DNA of 64,000 nt from positions 5,644,501 through 5,708,500 of the forward strand of contig CM034135.1 in NCBI GenBank assembly GCA_019914995.1, read 5' to 3'. Both the position numbers and the translations under genes were made by a program. The DNA is from Acanthochlamys bracteata. Its lineage: Eukaryota > Streptophyta > Magnoliopsida > Pandanales > Velloziaceae. This document shows, in pieces, positions 23,507 through 35,718 of this stretch (positions within the stretch are counted from its first letter, which is position 1; each line of letters begins with the position of its first letter). The notes below the pieces were generated by a model, which was not told the origin of the DNA, made no database searches, and worked only from the letters and a program-made list of their open reading frames with translations.

Positions 23507-26500
23507 GATAATTAAATTCTTAATTTTATGCTATTCGAAATTTTATAATTGCTTATTGAGCATTCATTACCGCGCGAGGTATGAAGACAAGCAATAGAGA
23601 GCAGAGCTGGAAGAAAATCAGACACGAAGAGCAAGTAACAAAGGTGCCCAGACTAATCGGCAGTAGCTTAGCTTAGTGATCGAAGAGTGGCAGAACCATT
23701 AGGCGGTGACGCGTAGGGAGAAGCTAGCCAAAGAAAAGATCGAGTGAGATGATCTGGATAAGCGATCGAATACGAGCCTGTATTTGTTATTTTGTTCCCG
23801 TTCAATAGCCCGGGCGAGTCAATCCAAGTTGAACGGGTTAAGATATTTGGGGATTGATTTGCAGACCCGAATCGATTTGTCGTTGGGGCAGACGGTTTTA
23901 TGATCAACCTGCACGGTCTGATCCGTATAGGCTCACTAGTTTTCGGCCAAAACTCATTCAAACTTTTTTTTTGGTAACAATTGTGCAATTTAGCTTGAAC
24001 AAATTGAACATAGTAAATTATTTGGATTTCTTTTCATACAATGCAACTTAAGTGTTGTCAGTGAGCTCTAGAGCTTACTAAAGAGCTCATTGGCCTTATT
24101 TAGCAAGTACAAACGTGATAAATGTCAAAATCTGAACAAAAGAAATTTTTGAGTTAGGAATCAAAACTAACAAATGATTATACCTACTTGTCTTAGTTTT
24201 TCTATTTTTGGGAACAATTTCGTCTATCAAGTTTGACACCAGACTTATTACAGTACACGTATTTTTTGTTTGTATTCTCTTTTGCTCTTAGATTGGATTT
24301 CTCCAAATCTTTTTTATTCTGATATTATCATTGTAAATCTCTTCTTATTTATTTTTTCCCTTTTGTTTGTGATATGTTAAGATTTAAAGGCAAAACTTGA
24401 AAGATATCAACTGAATTTTGTAATTCTCATTGAGCATACATGAATCGACTACTGGAATCTTATCCTGATCAATAGTCTTCCTTACTTCCTTGAGTCACAA
24501 GGTTGTTTCATCTAATGCTTGTAATAAGATTTTGTAACCCTGATCAGTTTCAGTAGTTTCATAAATTATTTGGTTGAAAACCATATGTAGTTGTCATTCT
24601 TAATAGCTCAACATTCTCATACTTAGTTCTGTATTTATTAGCTCATTTTTTCCACCATTGAAGAATAAAATAATCGGGTATTTTATATCTCTATTTTGAA
24701 AGACCTTCATAAGATGTCCAAAGGATTCTCCATAAATTCAAAAAGTTTACATTTACAGTTACGTTTTTTTTCTAGATGAAAGTTTACCTTTTACTCATGC
24801 TGATCACCTTTCATTTGAGACTTATAAATATAATCGTGTAGCCATCAGTACCCTTTCAATATCATGTAAGATATATTGAGACTAAGTTTTATGATTCCAA
24901 TTTGAACTTATTGTAAACATTTATCTTATACAATTTTTCTGCACTTTTTAAAATATCGGAGTTATTTTCTACAACGCGACATAAACGTTCAGATGCATAA
25001 TTCTTTTTTTTTCTTTCTCGAAAATTTTACTCAAACATTGGTCATTCTTCAATACAAACTTTCAAGAAGTTATTATGGGATAAAAATTTTTTGTGAATAC
25101 AATTCATACTTTTGGAAATCCCAGTAATGTTAGTGCCGGTAAAAAAAGTATCCAAAGGATAGACGTGTGCTCACTTTTGTCGAATATTGTATATTGTTAA
25201 AAGCCATGCATTTTTCTGCAACACCTATGCACATCAATTACTCCCTGCTCATTTCAAAGGTGTTTGGGTTAAAAGTTTTCCCTATACACTACTTATATTT
25301 TTTTAGTTTTAACTTCTAAAATAAATATGCGAAAGGTTTTGTCAATTATTTTTATATAAGCCATAAGTAAAATCTATAGTGTGTATACTTTCGCAACGGT
25401 TGCAGTCAAAGGTTTAAATTGATTTGTGATGATTGAAAATAGAGCACGTCCCCCTGTATCTACATGCCTCGACTCAAAAAGATACCGAAAGGATTTTTCA
25501 ATCTTATCTAAAAGTAGTGCGCAGCGAAACTAAATTGATATATTGTGATGATTAACTCTATCGAATGATGTAAATGACATCTAATAGACATTATTTTGGT
25601 ATGTGGTGTCAAATAATAGAACATAACCAAGATATTGATACTGACTAAGTGACCTCCCGTCTATCCAAATTTGTTTGCTTATGAGTTTTCGTCCATCTGT
25701 ATCGAATAAAAGTAGATGTATAAATATGCACGGGTTGGGTCGTCCGGACCAAAAGACACACCGGGGCCTCGTCAACTCGATCGGGGTGTAATTTGATGGC
25801 ACGACCCTACCTGTATATCAATTTTTATTTTTTATTTGATATAATAAATAAATAAGAAAAGTAAAAAAATTTTCAAAATAAATGTTCAAAATTTTAAGAA
25901 AGAAATAAATTTTATGTTATTTTATTTTTTAAAATATTTTTTAATTATAATTTGATCTGGTCAACTATGAATGTTGACTAAGTCAACATATTTCGTTGAA
26001 TGGTCAACATTGATCCGTTAACATAATCAGCAACTGGGTAGGCAGGCAGCTCGGTGAACTGACAAAGTCGGTCCTATACTGCTTGCTAGATAATGCCGGA
26101 TCTTACTATTGTTCACGGGTCGGACGAGCCACATCCCAAGCCATGTGGCCAGGCAACGGGCCGACCCATTTATGCCAGCTTAGATTTGTAGCTCTATATA
26201 AAAGAAGTTTGGATATTGTATACTATCTGTTCTAAAAAAGTTAAGCATTGCGTTGGAATCAACACTGATAGGCTTTCTGTACTCCTTCGTGTATGTTGAG
26301 AGCTGTTAAATATATCGGCAATTTTAGCCATAGGTATACCTTCATCACTAAATCAATTAATCAAACTCTTAGATGTAGAGGGCATACTTCTGCAAATAGA
26401 CATTTTTTTTACCGAACTAATTAGATTGTAATTGTGCTGAACTTCATAACCAGCAATTTCGACAATCTATAGGTTGGTTTCTCACTTATTATAACAAGAA

Positions 26501-26793
26501 ATGCACATTTCGTCATAGTTGCGCTTATCTTATTATGTACTGCTTTTCTAAATTCCTCCTCTATTTTCTGAGAATGATATCCTTTATGATTTTCAAAATA
26601 GTCATAAGTTATTCGAGAAATAGTAACTTCATTGGAAATAGTATAGTCTTTTGCGTAGTTCGAGTCACGATGCTAAACCTCTCTGCTTTTGCATAATTTA
26701 TAGAAAATTGCATTGCATCTTCGAGGCATACATATGTTATACTTAAGTATGGTGACTTGAAGTTGTCATTTATTATGTTTATGTTTAGAGTTG
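23507..26793. other. Intergenic stretch, no gene seen
   Basis: 23560-23950 is less AT-rich than its surroundings but holds no recognisable protein. 23965-24095 is a short copy of the GAGCTC repeat family (see copies A and B). 24.1-25.7 kb is AT-rich with nothing recognisable. 25720-25810 and 26030-26170 are two GC-richer blocks (for example GGGTCGTCCGGACC and GGGTCGGACGAGCC) around an AT-rich core, which hints at the ends of a small transposon, but I could not define termini. Confidence 0.45.
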
Positions 26794-26798
26794 GTAGA

Positions 26799-28365
26799 TG
26801 TTAGATATTCCTGCAAGATTAACTCAAGAGGGGATGGGTGAATTGAGTTAGTCTATAAAAATTTTCGTTAAGTTTGTTATCCTAATGGCAGAGAGCTAAC
26901 AGCCTGCTGTGTCATTGCTGTAACCTGCAGACAGAAGAGTTAGTGTGTTTACTGACAGAAGTGACAAAGAGTAGTGCTCAGGATATTTAACGTGGTTCGG
27001 CAAAACCCCTTTGCCTACATCCACGGTCGCTCTATCACCAGAGCCAAAGCTTCACTAGACCTTTAATAAGCTACAAATACACCTAGAGCGAAGTGCTTCG
27101 CCACGCACACATACTCTACCGGGTTTCTTCGCCAAGACAACCCTTACCAACCTTCTGGACACGCCTGTCCCCCTAGCTGATTTGGTAGCACTATTACAAG
27201 GTCTAAGAGCTTACACCAAGCTCTACCTGAGCTTCCTTTACCGGTGCATCCAGCACCACCTTTACACTGTAAGTGACGGGTTACAAGAAACTAAACAAGT
27301 ATTGAGTGCAGGATCTATCTCATGAATGTTGAGTGTTTAATCAGTGATTCAGATGAGATGATCGGAGAGATTGCTGAGAGATTTCTTCAGTATGATTTGC
27401 AGCAAGATTTGTTTGTGTGGAGTAGTCAAGTTCGTGACCGGCAGTGGGAGATTTTTTGTGTAGAGTGGTAGAGTTCTTGTATGTCTCTGTTTTTGCTTGG
27501 ATTCTCTCTACTTCTGTTTTCTTTTTGTTCTCTCCCTGTTTTTCTCTATTTCTCCACCACGTTTTCTCGTTGCTGTGACTCCCTTTTTATAGAACATCTT
27601 TCCTATGCAGGAGCCGTTGAGGAACGTTGCTGTTGGCGCTCGGTTCTTCACGTCAGACAAGGAATGGTGTTGTCCAGTGGTTCTTCAGCTGTGTTTGTGC
27701 AAAGTCTTTGTTGCATTGAATGCGTTGAAGAGATTTGAATTTGCTGCCAACGGTTGAGTGCTTAATTCAGCTAAGCTTCTGTTTGAATCTCGGTGAGCTG
27801 ATGAGTTGATATGGTATGTCCATAATAAATGCAGTGCAGGTTGACCGCTTGACTGATCAAGGACTTTGACTGCTTTCTTTCCTTGATTATTGAACTTCTC
27901 TTTTGTGTGAAAGTGAAGATGATTCTAGCTATTGAAAATTTTCTGTTTGAAGTCCTTCAGTCCGTTGTGAGTGCAGGTGATTTTTGAAGGTAAGGAAAAC
28001 TTCGTTGCCGTTGAACATATGGGTCTGTCCCGAAACAGAGAAGTCTACATATGCTTCAGTAGCCAAACAACTGACTGTAATGTGGCTGTTGCATCCTCTA
28101 TCCCGTATGTTGTTCTCTGTCCCGCTTCAGTAGCAGCATAGCAGTTGGCTGTTATTTAGCTGTGGCATCCTCTGTCCCGTATACTGTCCTCTGTCCATTA
28201 TGTAGTAGCATAACAGTTGGCTGTATGATGGCTGTTTTTGTCTGCTGTAAATTAAATGATCTTTGTTTGTCTAATCCTGCAGACTTGTTTTCAGATTATT
28301 AGTCTTATATAAATCATAGTTCTTAATTCTTTGTTATCATCAAAATTATCCTTATATTTCCAACA
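26799..28365 (-). repeat. 3' LTR of the Sirevirus
   Basis: 1,567 bp, starting TGTTAGATATTCC and ending TTTCCAACA on the + strand. It lies beside the polypurine tract, so it is the downstream LTR of the - strand element. It holds two imperfect ~70-bp tandem units built on GCATCCTCTGTCCCGTA (about 28080-28230). It keeps many CAG and CTG triplets that are altered in the other two family LTRs. Confidence 0.95.
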
Positions 28366-28379
28366 ATCTCCCCCTTTTT
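28366..28379 (-). promoter_or_regulatory. Polypurine tract for plus-strand priming
   Basis: Read on the - strand it is AAAAAGGGGGAGAT, directly next to the LTR. This is the usual priming site for second-strand DNA synthesis in LTR retrotransposons. Confidence 0.9.
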
Positions 28380-28465
28380 GATGATGACAAACAAATTAAG
28401 AATTATTGATTTATGTTTTTGTAAGCCATAAATTTGAACTGAAAATTTGCCATACCTTTTCACGA

Positions 28466-28526
28466 CTCCCCCTCAACTGGTGCATCTATTTTACTTATCT
28501 GTTTATTGCTCATGGCTCCCCCTCAG
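28466..28526 (-). promoter_or_regulatory. Two additional polypurine-tract-like motifs
   Basis: On the - strand, TGAGGGGGAG occurs at 28516-28526 and again at 28466-28476, roughly 90 and 140 bp inside the main tract. Repeated polypurine tracts near the 3' LTR have been reported as a feature of Sireviruses. Whether they prime synthesis cannot be judged here. Confidence 0.65.
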
Positions 28527-28769
28527 ATTGAGCCAAAAATTTTTCTCTCCTTTAACAATATTTCTTCTAACAATAATTCTTTTTCTTTCTCTCCCTTTTG
28601 TCATCTCAAAAAGCTTATATAACATAGCTAGATTTTGACAGGTTAGGCAGAAGACATAACGAAAAGTGCAACCATTCATTTAAGCATAGCTTGTGATAAG
28701 TAAATAAACAAGCAAACATCCAGTCACATAAAACATATATCTAAGCAGATAATGAAACTAAGTTTTCAA

Positions 28770-30255
28770 CTAGTTATTTCTACGCCTAGATGATGTTCTA
28801 CAGCCAGGAGGTCTAGGACGTTGATGTTTTAGTTTAGCCGCAGAGGATGGAGGAAGTATTTCTACATCCTCATCAACAAAGGCTTATGAGCTGGAGACTG
28901 GTTTGTGAGCATTGCGTTTTTGGTTCCTGCGCTTAGGAGGGAGGCTAGAAACGATTGAGGGAGCTGATGGGGGTTCAGAGATAGGAGGTTCAGTGGTAAG
29001 GGGTTCATGTTGGAGCTCTGCTGGGATATCTTTGGACAGTGATTCTTCCGGCAGAGGAGCTTCATAAACGATAATTGATAATGGCTCAGTTTCTGTATCA
29101 GGTTCTTCAGTAGCTCCTTCAGCTAGGCATTCTTCAGGTGATTCCATGTGCTCGGTTGCCTTGGCTGGAGATGCTAAATGATTATTGCTCCCCATATTAT
29201 AGTAATCTGCATTCATCTATCCATCCTCCTGCCTATCTTCCTGTGCATTTTCCTCTGCATCCATCTGTCCAGTCTCAAATTCATCTCTGGTTGACTTGTC
29301 CTTTGGGTGCCCTGGTTGGCAAATGGCGTCCTTGAGTTCTTCAAAGGTTGTGTTCAGCTTCTGAATTTCCTTAGTTTGCTCCAGGATGGCATTGAGAATG
29401 TTTGTCAAGCACTGAGTCAGCTGAGTTGTTGTGGCAAGAGTTATTGTCAACTGGAGGATGCTTGGACGTTAGCCTTTCCTCTGCTTCAATGATTCCTCTC
29501 AAGAACTTAGCATCCATCCTAATCATCTTCTTCACTTGCAGGGTTCCTATAGGCACAGCCTTAAATTAGCATATCGTACATATAACATGAGGGTATGGGA
29601 AGTGCTTACTGCCAGACTTGGAGACTCTCATCATGTGGTGCAACATCACCGCACAGAGGTTGATTGGCAATTTCTTCATCAACCTCCATAACAGAAAGGC
29701 GTCGTAGTTGGTGATAATGTTGCGGCTTCCAGACCGAGGAACTATTACTTTGGAAATGACATGGCAGAGAGCTCTCGGCAACAGAGGTAAGTCGGCGGCC
29801 GACTCATACTGGAGCTTTATTACAACCTCTGTATCCAGCGCCTAGTTGAGGTAGTTCAGTTTGGAGTCGCTAGCAGGCGGCATTTCTTCTCTGTAGGGCA
29901 GATCGAGCATTATGGACATAGATCGTGCTTCCAAATTGATCTCGATTCCGTTCACCATGGTCTGAATAGAGGAATTTCCAGTCGGATGAAGATTTGCGTA
30001 GAGTAATCTGACACAATCCTCTGAGAATTCTCCCGGCCACTCATTGAACGCTGTCCAGCTTTGTGCCTCAAAAATTTCATCAACCTCGAGCCCATAGTAG
30101 TTGAAGTCGTCGAAATTTACGCTTGCCGGCGTCAGAATTGGAATTGCTAGTTGCCGACTGTATTTCTCGAATTCCTCCTTGCCGATGAATCTCTCGTCAT
30201 GGTCGTGGAAAGTTCTGGAGCTTCTTGCCTGAGTTTTCTGATTTTTCTTGGCCAT
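28770..30255 (-). pseudogene. Sirevirus env-like ORF (putative plant transposon protein), broken
   Basis: After the pol stop a third ORF begins with ATG at 30255, ~260 bp downstream of RNase H. It opens with a basic start (MAKKNQKTQ), then a globular region containing FSEDCVRLLYANLH and RNIITNYDAFLLWRLMKK, then a likely short coiled coil (ILEQTKEIQKLNTTFEEL), an acidic, Pro/Glu-rich stretch and a very basic Arg/Lys-rich tail ending at 28770. Order and position match the env-like proteins of Sireviruses, also known as a putative plant transposon protein family; the true function is unknown. Breaks: in-frame stops at 29842-29844, 29566-29568, 29217-29219 and 28881-28883, and a frameshift within 29371-29450. 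No clear signal peptide or membrane segment is visible. The exact Pfam family is from memory. Confidence 0.75.
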
Positions 30256-30512
30256 TGCAGAAGTTTAGGGATTTGGCTTAGGGTTTAGGATTCGAGAGGG
30301 AGATGGAAATTTGAAATGAAGACGAGGAGTTGTGAGGAGCTGCCCAGTCGGGTTAGCTTATACTGCATACAGTCTAGTATGAGTCAGCTGGGTCATGTGC
30401 TCGGCATGTGACCAGTCAGCTGCTTACTATAGTTCTATCAGTTGCAGTCGACTGTTGTGCGACTGTAATCATGTTGAAATCTAAGTACGTACAGAGACAG
30501 AACAGAGCATAG

Positions 30513-33500
30513 TTATATGACACATAAACCTATCTCATGGCAGATTTTTGTGAAAGAGTCAAGTCCTAAAGGTTTAGTGAAGATGTCAGCTAGTTGATTC
30601 TCAGAATTAACAAAGTTTAACACTATATTATTGCATTCAACATGCTCTCTAATGAAATGATGTCTTAAATCTATGTGCTTTGTGCGTGAGTGTTGAATGG
30701 AATTTTTGGTTAACTTAATGGCACTTGTATTGTCACAGAATATAGGCACATTCTTAAAATCACAGCCAAAATCAAGAAGTTGTTGTTTTATCCAAAGTAC
30801 CTGAAAGCAGCAACTTCCAGCGGCTATGTATTCTGCTTCGGCAGTTGACATCGCCACTGAAGCTTGTTTTCTGGAGCACCATGAGATCAGACAACCTCCT
30901 AAAAACTGACAAGAGCCACTTGTGCTCTTTGTATCAATCTTGCAGCCACCAAAATCAACGTCAACATAAGCATATAAGTTAAATTCACAGCCTCTTGGAT
31001 AGAATAATCCTAATTTCTTAGTTCCTACCAAGTATCTAATAATTCGTTTTATAGCTATCATGTGAGACTCTTTTAGATCACTTTGAAATCTAGCACATAG
31101 GCATACACTGAATTGAATGTCCGGTTTACTGGCAGTAAGATAAAGGAGTGATCCAATCATACCTCTATATAATTTTTGATCAATTGTTTTACCTGTCTCA
31201 TCTCGGTTCAGTTTGCAAGAAGTAGACATTGGAGTGCTAATCTCTTTACTTCCTTCCATGCTGAACTTTTTGATCAACTCTTTAATGTATTTGCTTTGCC
31301 TTATGAATATGCCATTTTTCAGTTGTTTAACTTGCAGACCAAGAAAATAATTTAGTTCACCCATCAAGCTCATTTCAAACTCCTCTTTCATCAAGCCAGA
31401 AAATTTTCTGCATAGACTTTCATTAGTGGCACCAAATATTATATCATCTACATAGACTTTAACATGTCATTATCTTCATGCAATGTGAACAAAGTTAAGT
31501 CAATCTTACCTCGACTGAAGCCTTTTTCAATCAGAAATGTGCTTAACCTTTCATACCAAGCTCTGGGAGCTTGTTTCAAACCATAAAGAGCTTTGTTCAA
31601 TTTGTAAACATGATTTGGACAGCTTGTGTTTTCAAACCCGGGAGGTTGTTCAACATAGACTTCTTCTTTCAGAAAACCATTTAGAAATGCACTTTCAACA
31701 TCCATTTGAGAAAGTTTGAAATCTTTATGACATGCAAAAGCAAGTAGTATTCTAATAGCTTCAAGACGTGCAACAGGAGCATAAGTTTCATCAAAATCTA
31801 TTCCTTCTTCCTGATTATATCCTTTAGCTACTAGTCTAGCTTTGTTTCTAGTTATGATGTCATTTTCATCCAATTTATTTCTAAACACCCATTTTGTTCC
31901 TATGATGGATTTGTTTGGAGGTTTTCTAACAAGATGCCATACATTATTTCTTTCAAACTGATTTAATTCTTCTTGTATGGCAGTGATCCATGAGCTATCT
32001 GTCAATGCATCATCTATGCACTTTGGTTCTAGATTTGATACAAATGCAGAGTGCTGAATGAAGTTATTTCTAAAATGGGATCTAGTTCTTGTACCTTCAT
32101 TTACCTCACCTAGTATGTTTTCTTGTGAATGACTGGATCTGTATTTGAAGGTCCTGCTGATCTGCTCACGAGTTTCTGTCTGATCAGGTAAAATTCCAGG
32201 AGTCTATCCTTCCTCTGTTATTTCAGCTGGTTGTTCGTCTGCTGTTTGGGTATCTATAATCTGTTGTTTTTCTGTCGTTGGGAACAGCTCTTCTTCTGAT
32301 CCTGCATCTGGTTCTCGATTTCTTCTCGTCCCATTGTTAGACTCATTAAATAATACATGCATGGATTCTTCAACAATCATAGTCCGTTTGTTAAAAATTC
32401 TATAAGCTTTTGATGTTGAAGAGTAACCGAGAAAAATACCTTCATCACTTTTTGCATCAAACTTCCCAAAATTATTTTTCCCGTTGTTGAGGATAAAACA
32501 TTTGCATCCAAAGGTTCTTAAGTAACCGATATTTGGAATTCTTCCCTTTAAAAGCTCATATGGAGTCTTTTTAAGAATGGAGCGAATGAATGCACGGTTA
32601 ATAATATAACATGCAGTATTAACAGCTTCTGCCCAAAAATATTTTGATAGATTCTGTTCTATGAGCATGGTTCGAGCCATTTCTACTAGCACTCTATTTT
32701 TCCTTTCTACTACACCATTTTGTTGGGGAGTTCTTGGAGCAGAGAAGTTATGTGTTAAACCATTCGAGTCACAGAATTCATCAAAGTAACAGTTTTGAAA
32801 TTCCTTTCCATGATCACTTCTAATAGCACAGATGTTTAGGTTTAGTTCTTTTTTAATCTTTTTGAAAAAGCATATGAATGTTTTCAGGGCATCATTCTTG
32901 TATGTAAGAAGTAAACCCAATAGAAACGAGAATAATCATCTACTATTACTAGATAGTAATATTTATCTCCCAAGCTTGCTATTCTTGCTGGTCCAAATAA
33001 ATCCATGTGTAGCAGTTGTAATGGTTGCTTGGTTGTTATTACTTGCTTGTGCTTGAATGATGACTTCACTTGTTTTTCTTGGGCACATGCGTCACATAAT
33101 TCATCCAAGCTATAGTTGGCTTCAGGCAATCCCTTTACTAGTTTTAATTTGGACAATTTTGATAGTATCTTAATGTTGCAGTGTCCCAAACGTCTATGCC
33201 AGAGCCAGCTGCTTTCCTGCTGACTTGCTACTAAACACATTTTGTTGTTAGGAAGATCATCAATATAGAGTACATAAACATTACCTTCCCTTTTTCCGTT
33301 TAGTATTTCTTCACCAGATGACAGATTGACAACTGAGCAGCAGTGATTATCAAAATTGACTTTAAATCCATTATCACATAATTGACTTATGCTTATCAGG
33401 TTATGTTTTAATCCTTTAACATGAAGAACATTTTCTATGCATAGGGAGGAGGGATTACCTATTTTTTCTATGTCTATTAGTTTGCACTTACTGTTGTCTC

Positions 33501-33964
33501 CAAGGATTACATTTCCACTGAATTGTTTTTGTAGACTGCTAAAACATTCTTCATTTCCTGTCATATGTCTTGAGCACCCGCTGTCCAAGTACCATTTACT
33601 ATTTTTCAGTCGGGTTAGCTCCTCTCTTTCCTGCAAAAGAAGTCTTTAGTGCTTAGGTACCCAAATTTCTTTGGATCCTAAAGAGTTAGTGCTGTTATAT
33701 GTTCCTTTTGGAACCCATATCATTTTTATTTTATTGGTGTTCTTTTTATACTAGCACGAATTAACATTATGCTCTTTTCTGCCACAATGAAAGAATTTGA
33801 CAAAAGGTATTGTGGAACATGACATATTTGCTGTATATACTTTAGACATTAAATTTTTGTTTTGTATTCTTTCTGTTACCATACCTGAGTGGCTTGTGGA
33901 GGGCTGATCATACCTTGAGACTTGTTTACACAGTTGCTATAGATGCTGGAATAAATCCTATTCC
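30513..33964 (-). pseudogene. Sirevirus pol: protease, integrase, reverse transcriptase, RNase H, broken
   Basis: The - strand order is as follows. A linker with a second zinc-knuckle-like CGRKEHNVNSC lies near 33790. The protease shows WYLDSGCSRHMTG (33590). GAG-pre-integrase has LWHRRLGHCN. The integrase core has LHMDLFGPA, IRSDHGKEF and PQQNGVVERKNR. Reverse transcriptase has [21 protein letters not shown] and YVDDIIFG near 31450. RNase H has TKHIDLRHHFIREH and ends at 30513. The pieces are in different frames: 33636-32884 (protease to integrase start), 32920-32204 (integrase), 32005-31448 (RT) and 31394-30513 (RT end to RNase H). So there are frameshifts near 32900 and 31450 and stops near 33650, 33770 and 32204. 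All domains are present and catalytic motifs are largely kept. Confidence 0.9.
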
Positions 33965-35656
33965 TTATTTTCTGTATGGGCTGCGTTGAGCTCCCAGTAT
34001 TGCATCTAGTCTATCCTTTCCATTTACAAATCTTGCCAGTGATGCTTCTAGATCAAGGTTCTTACTCTGAAGAGCTTTGTTCTCTTGAAGCAGTCTTTGA
34101 TTTTCTTCCATCAGCTTAGTTTCTTTTATGTGCATATTTATATAATCAGTTATGAATGGTTTAAGATCTGAAATGGTGGGGTATGACAGTCTGTCTACCT
34201 CTCTACTTAGTGCCTCATTCAACTCCTCAAGCTCAGCAATTTTTTTTATCATGTCTATGTTTGAGCTTTCTGTGCATCTTGTCAGTTCTCCAATCTTACA
34301 TTCATTTAGTTTGACATGAAGCTTTTCATTTATTTGAGTCAAGCGTTTATTTTCAATATGCAGTGCACATAGTTTAGAGTTAATATGATCATAATCTGCA
34401 TGGAGTGTTTCTTTCATAGCATCAGTTTTGTCTTCTAAGGCATTTTTTAAAACAAGTATTTCCTTTTTCAGACATTCGTTTTCATCCTTAAATTTATGCA
34501 TGCATACCTTCATAGTTTTGCAGTCACTTTTGGCATGTAGGTATTTTGCATACAGTTCATCAAAAACATCTTGTAATTGTTCATTAGAATCATCATAGTC
34601 AGTAGAGTTTACCTTATTATCATCTTCATGATCTGCCATTAGGCATAAGTTGCTTTCTTCATTTTTCTCTGTCTCAGTCTGACTGTCTTCTGATAAACTT
34701 TCATCTTCATCACTCCAGGCTGCCATAGCTCGTTTTCTTCTTGTGTCCTTGTATTTAGATTTCTTGAGCAGTGGACAATCGTTCTTGAAGTGTCCTGGCT
34801 TATTGCAGTTGAAGCAGTTGGTGTCCTGTCTGTCCTCTCCTCTATTGGTTCGACCAGGAACCTTTCTTTTTCTAAACTTGTTTCTTCTGAGAAAGTTTTT
34901 AAATTTACGAGTTAAGAGTGCAATGTCTTCATCAGAGGAAGAATCACTTACCTGCTGGTCGTTGATCTTCAATGCAATCCCTTCAGAACGTTCATCAGTT
35001 TTCTTCAGAGATAGTTCTTTAGCCATTAGCTTGCCAATCAGTTCATCCAGTGACATTTGAGAAAAAGTTGAATTTTCCTCTATGGTATCTACTTTAGATC
35101 CAAATGTTGGCAGCACAGCTCTCAGTATCTTCCATTTCAGTTCTTCAGGTTTGAATACTTTTCCTAGATTCTTCAGATGATTTGTAATGTTAGTAAATCT
35201 AGTGAACATCTGAGAAATGGACTCACATCAGTTCATCCTGAAGTTTTCATACTCATGCATGAGCAGGTTCACTCTGGTTTCCTTGACTTGAGTAGTTCCT
35301 TCATGCGTTATCTCCAACTGATCCCATATTTCTTTGGCAGAGTTGCAAGCACTGATTCGGTTGAACTCATTAGGATCCAGCGCACAATACAGAATGTTCA
35401 TAGCTCTATCATTCATTGATATGAGCTTGTTATCTTCATCATTGTATTCCCGTTCAGCCTTGGGGATACGTATTCCATCTGGACCAGTTTTGGTTGGAAG
35501 GATAGGTCTGTCCCGTATGATCTTCCATAGTGTAAAGTCTTGTGCTCGAATGAAGATTGTTATTTTGGTTTTCCAGTAGCCATAATTTGTTCCATCAAGG
35601 AGTGGTGGTCTGTTAGAAGATCTACCTTTAAAAGCTATAGGAACAAGGTTAGCCAT
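33965..35656 (-). pseudogene. Sirevirus gag with zinc knuckle and coiled-coil tail, one stop
   Basis: The start ATG at 35656 lies about 40 bp downstream of the primer-binding site. The N-terminal part carries the copia gag pattern PPLLDGTNYGYWKTK. One in-frame stop at 35228-35230 (FRMN, then stop) interrupts it; the same frame resumes as CESISQMFTRFTNI and runs to 33965. A CCHC zinc knuckle, CFNCNKPGHFKNDC, sits near 34805, followed by acidic and then long heptad-rich regions (34600-33990). The combined length of ~560 codons is large for copia gag but usual for Sireviruses, whose extended gag forms coiled coils. The gag stop separates it from pol, as in other members of the group. Confidence 0.88.
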
Positions 35657-35699
35657 AAGGATCTTTTACCTCAAGGTTGTTAGACTTTTGATTTTTGGA

Positions 35700-35717
35700 G
35701 GCCTGCTCTGATACCAA
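35700..35717 (-). promoter_or_regulatory. Primer-binding site (initiator Met tRNA type)
   Basis: On the - strand the sequence just after the 5' LTR is ATTGGTATCAGAGCAGGC. The core TGGTATCAGAGC is complementary to the 3' end of plant initiator methionine tRNA and is the common primer site of plant copia elements. Confidence 0.93.
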
Positions 35718-35718
35718 T

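Noticed and set aside
27481..27738. 85-codon open frame within an LTR (a related one at 36396-36674 in the other LTR)
   Set aside because: It lies inside the Sirevirus LTR, is not kept in all copies of the LTR, and shows no domain. It is a chance frame.
28447..29492. Several + strand open frames across the env-like region
   Set aside because: They are antisense shadows of the - strand Sirevirus env-like ORF.
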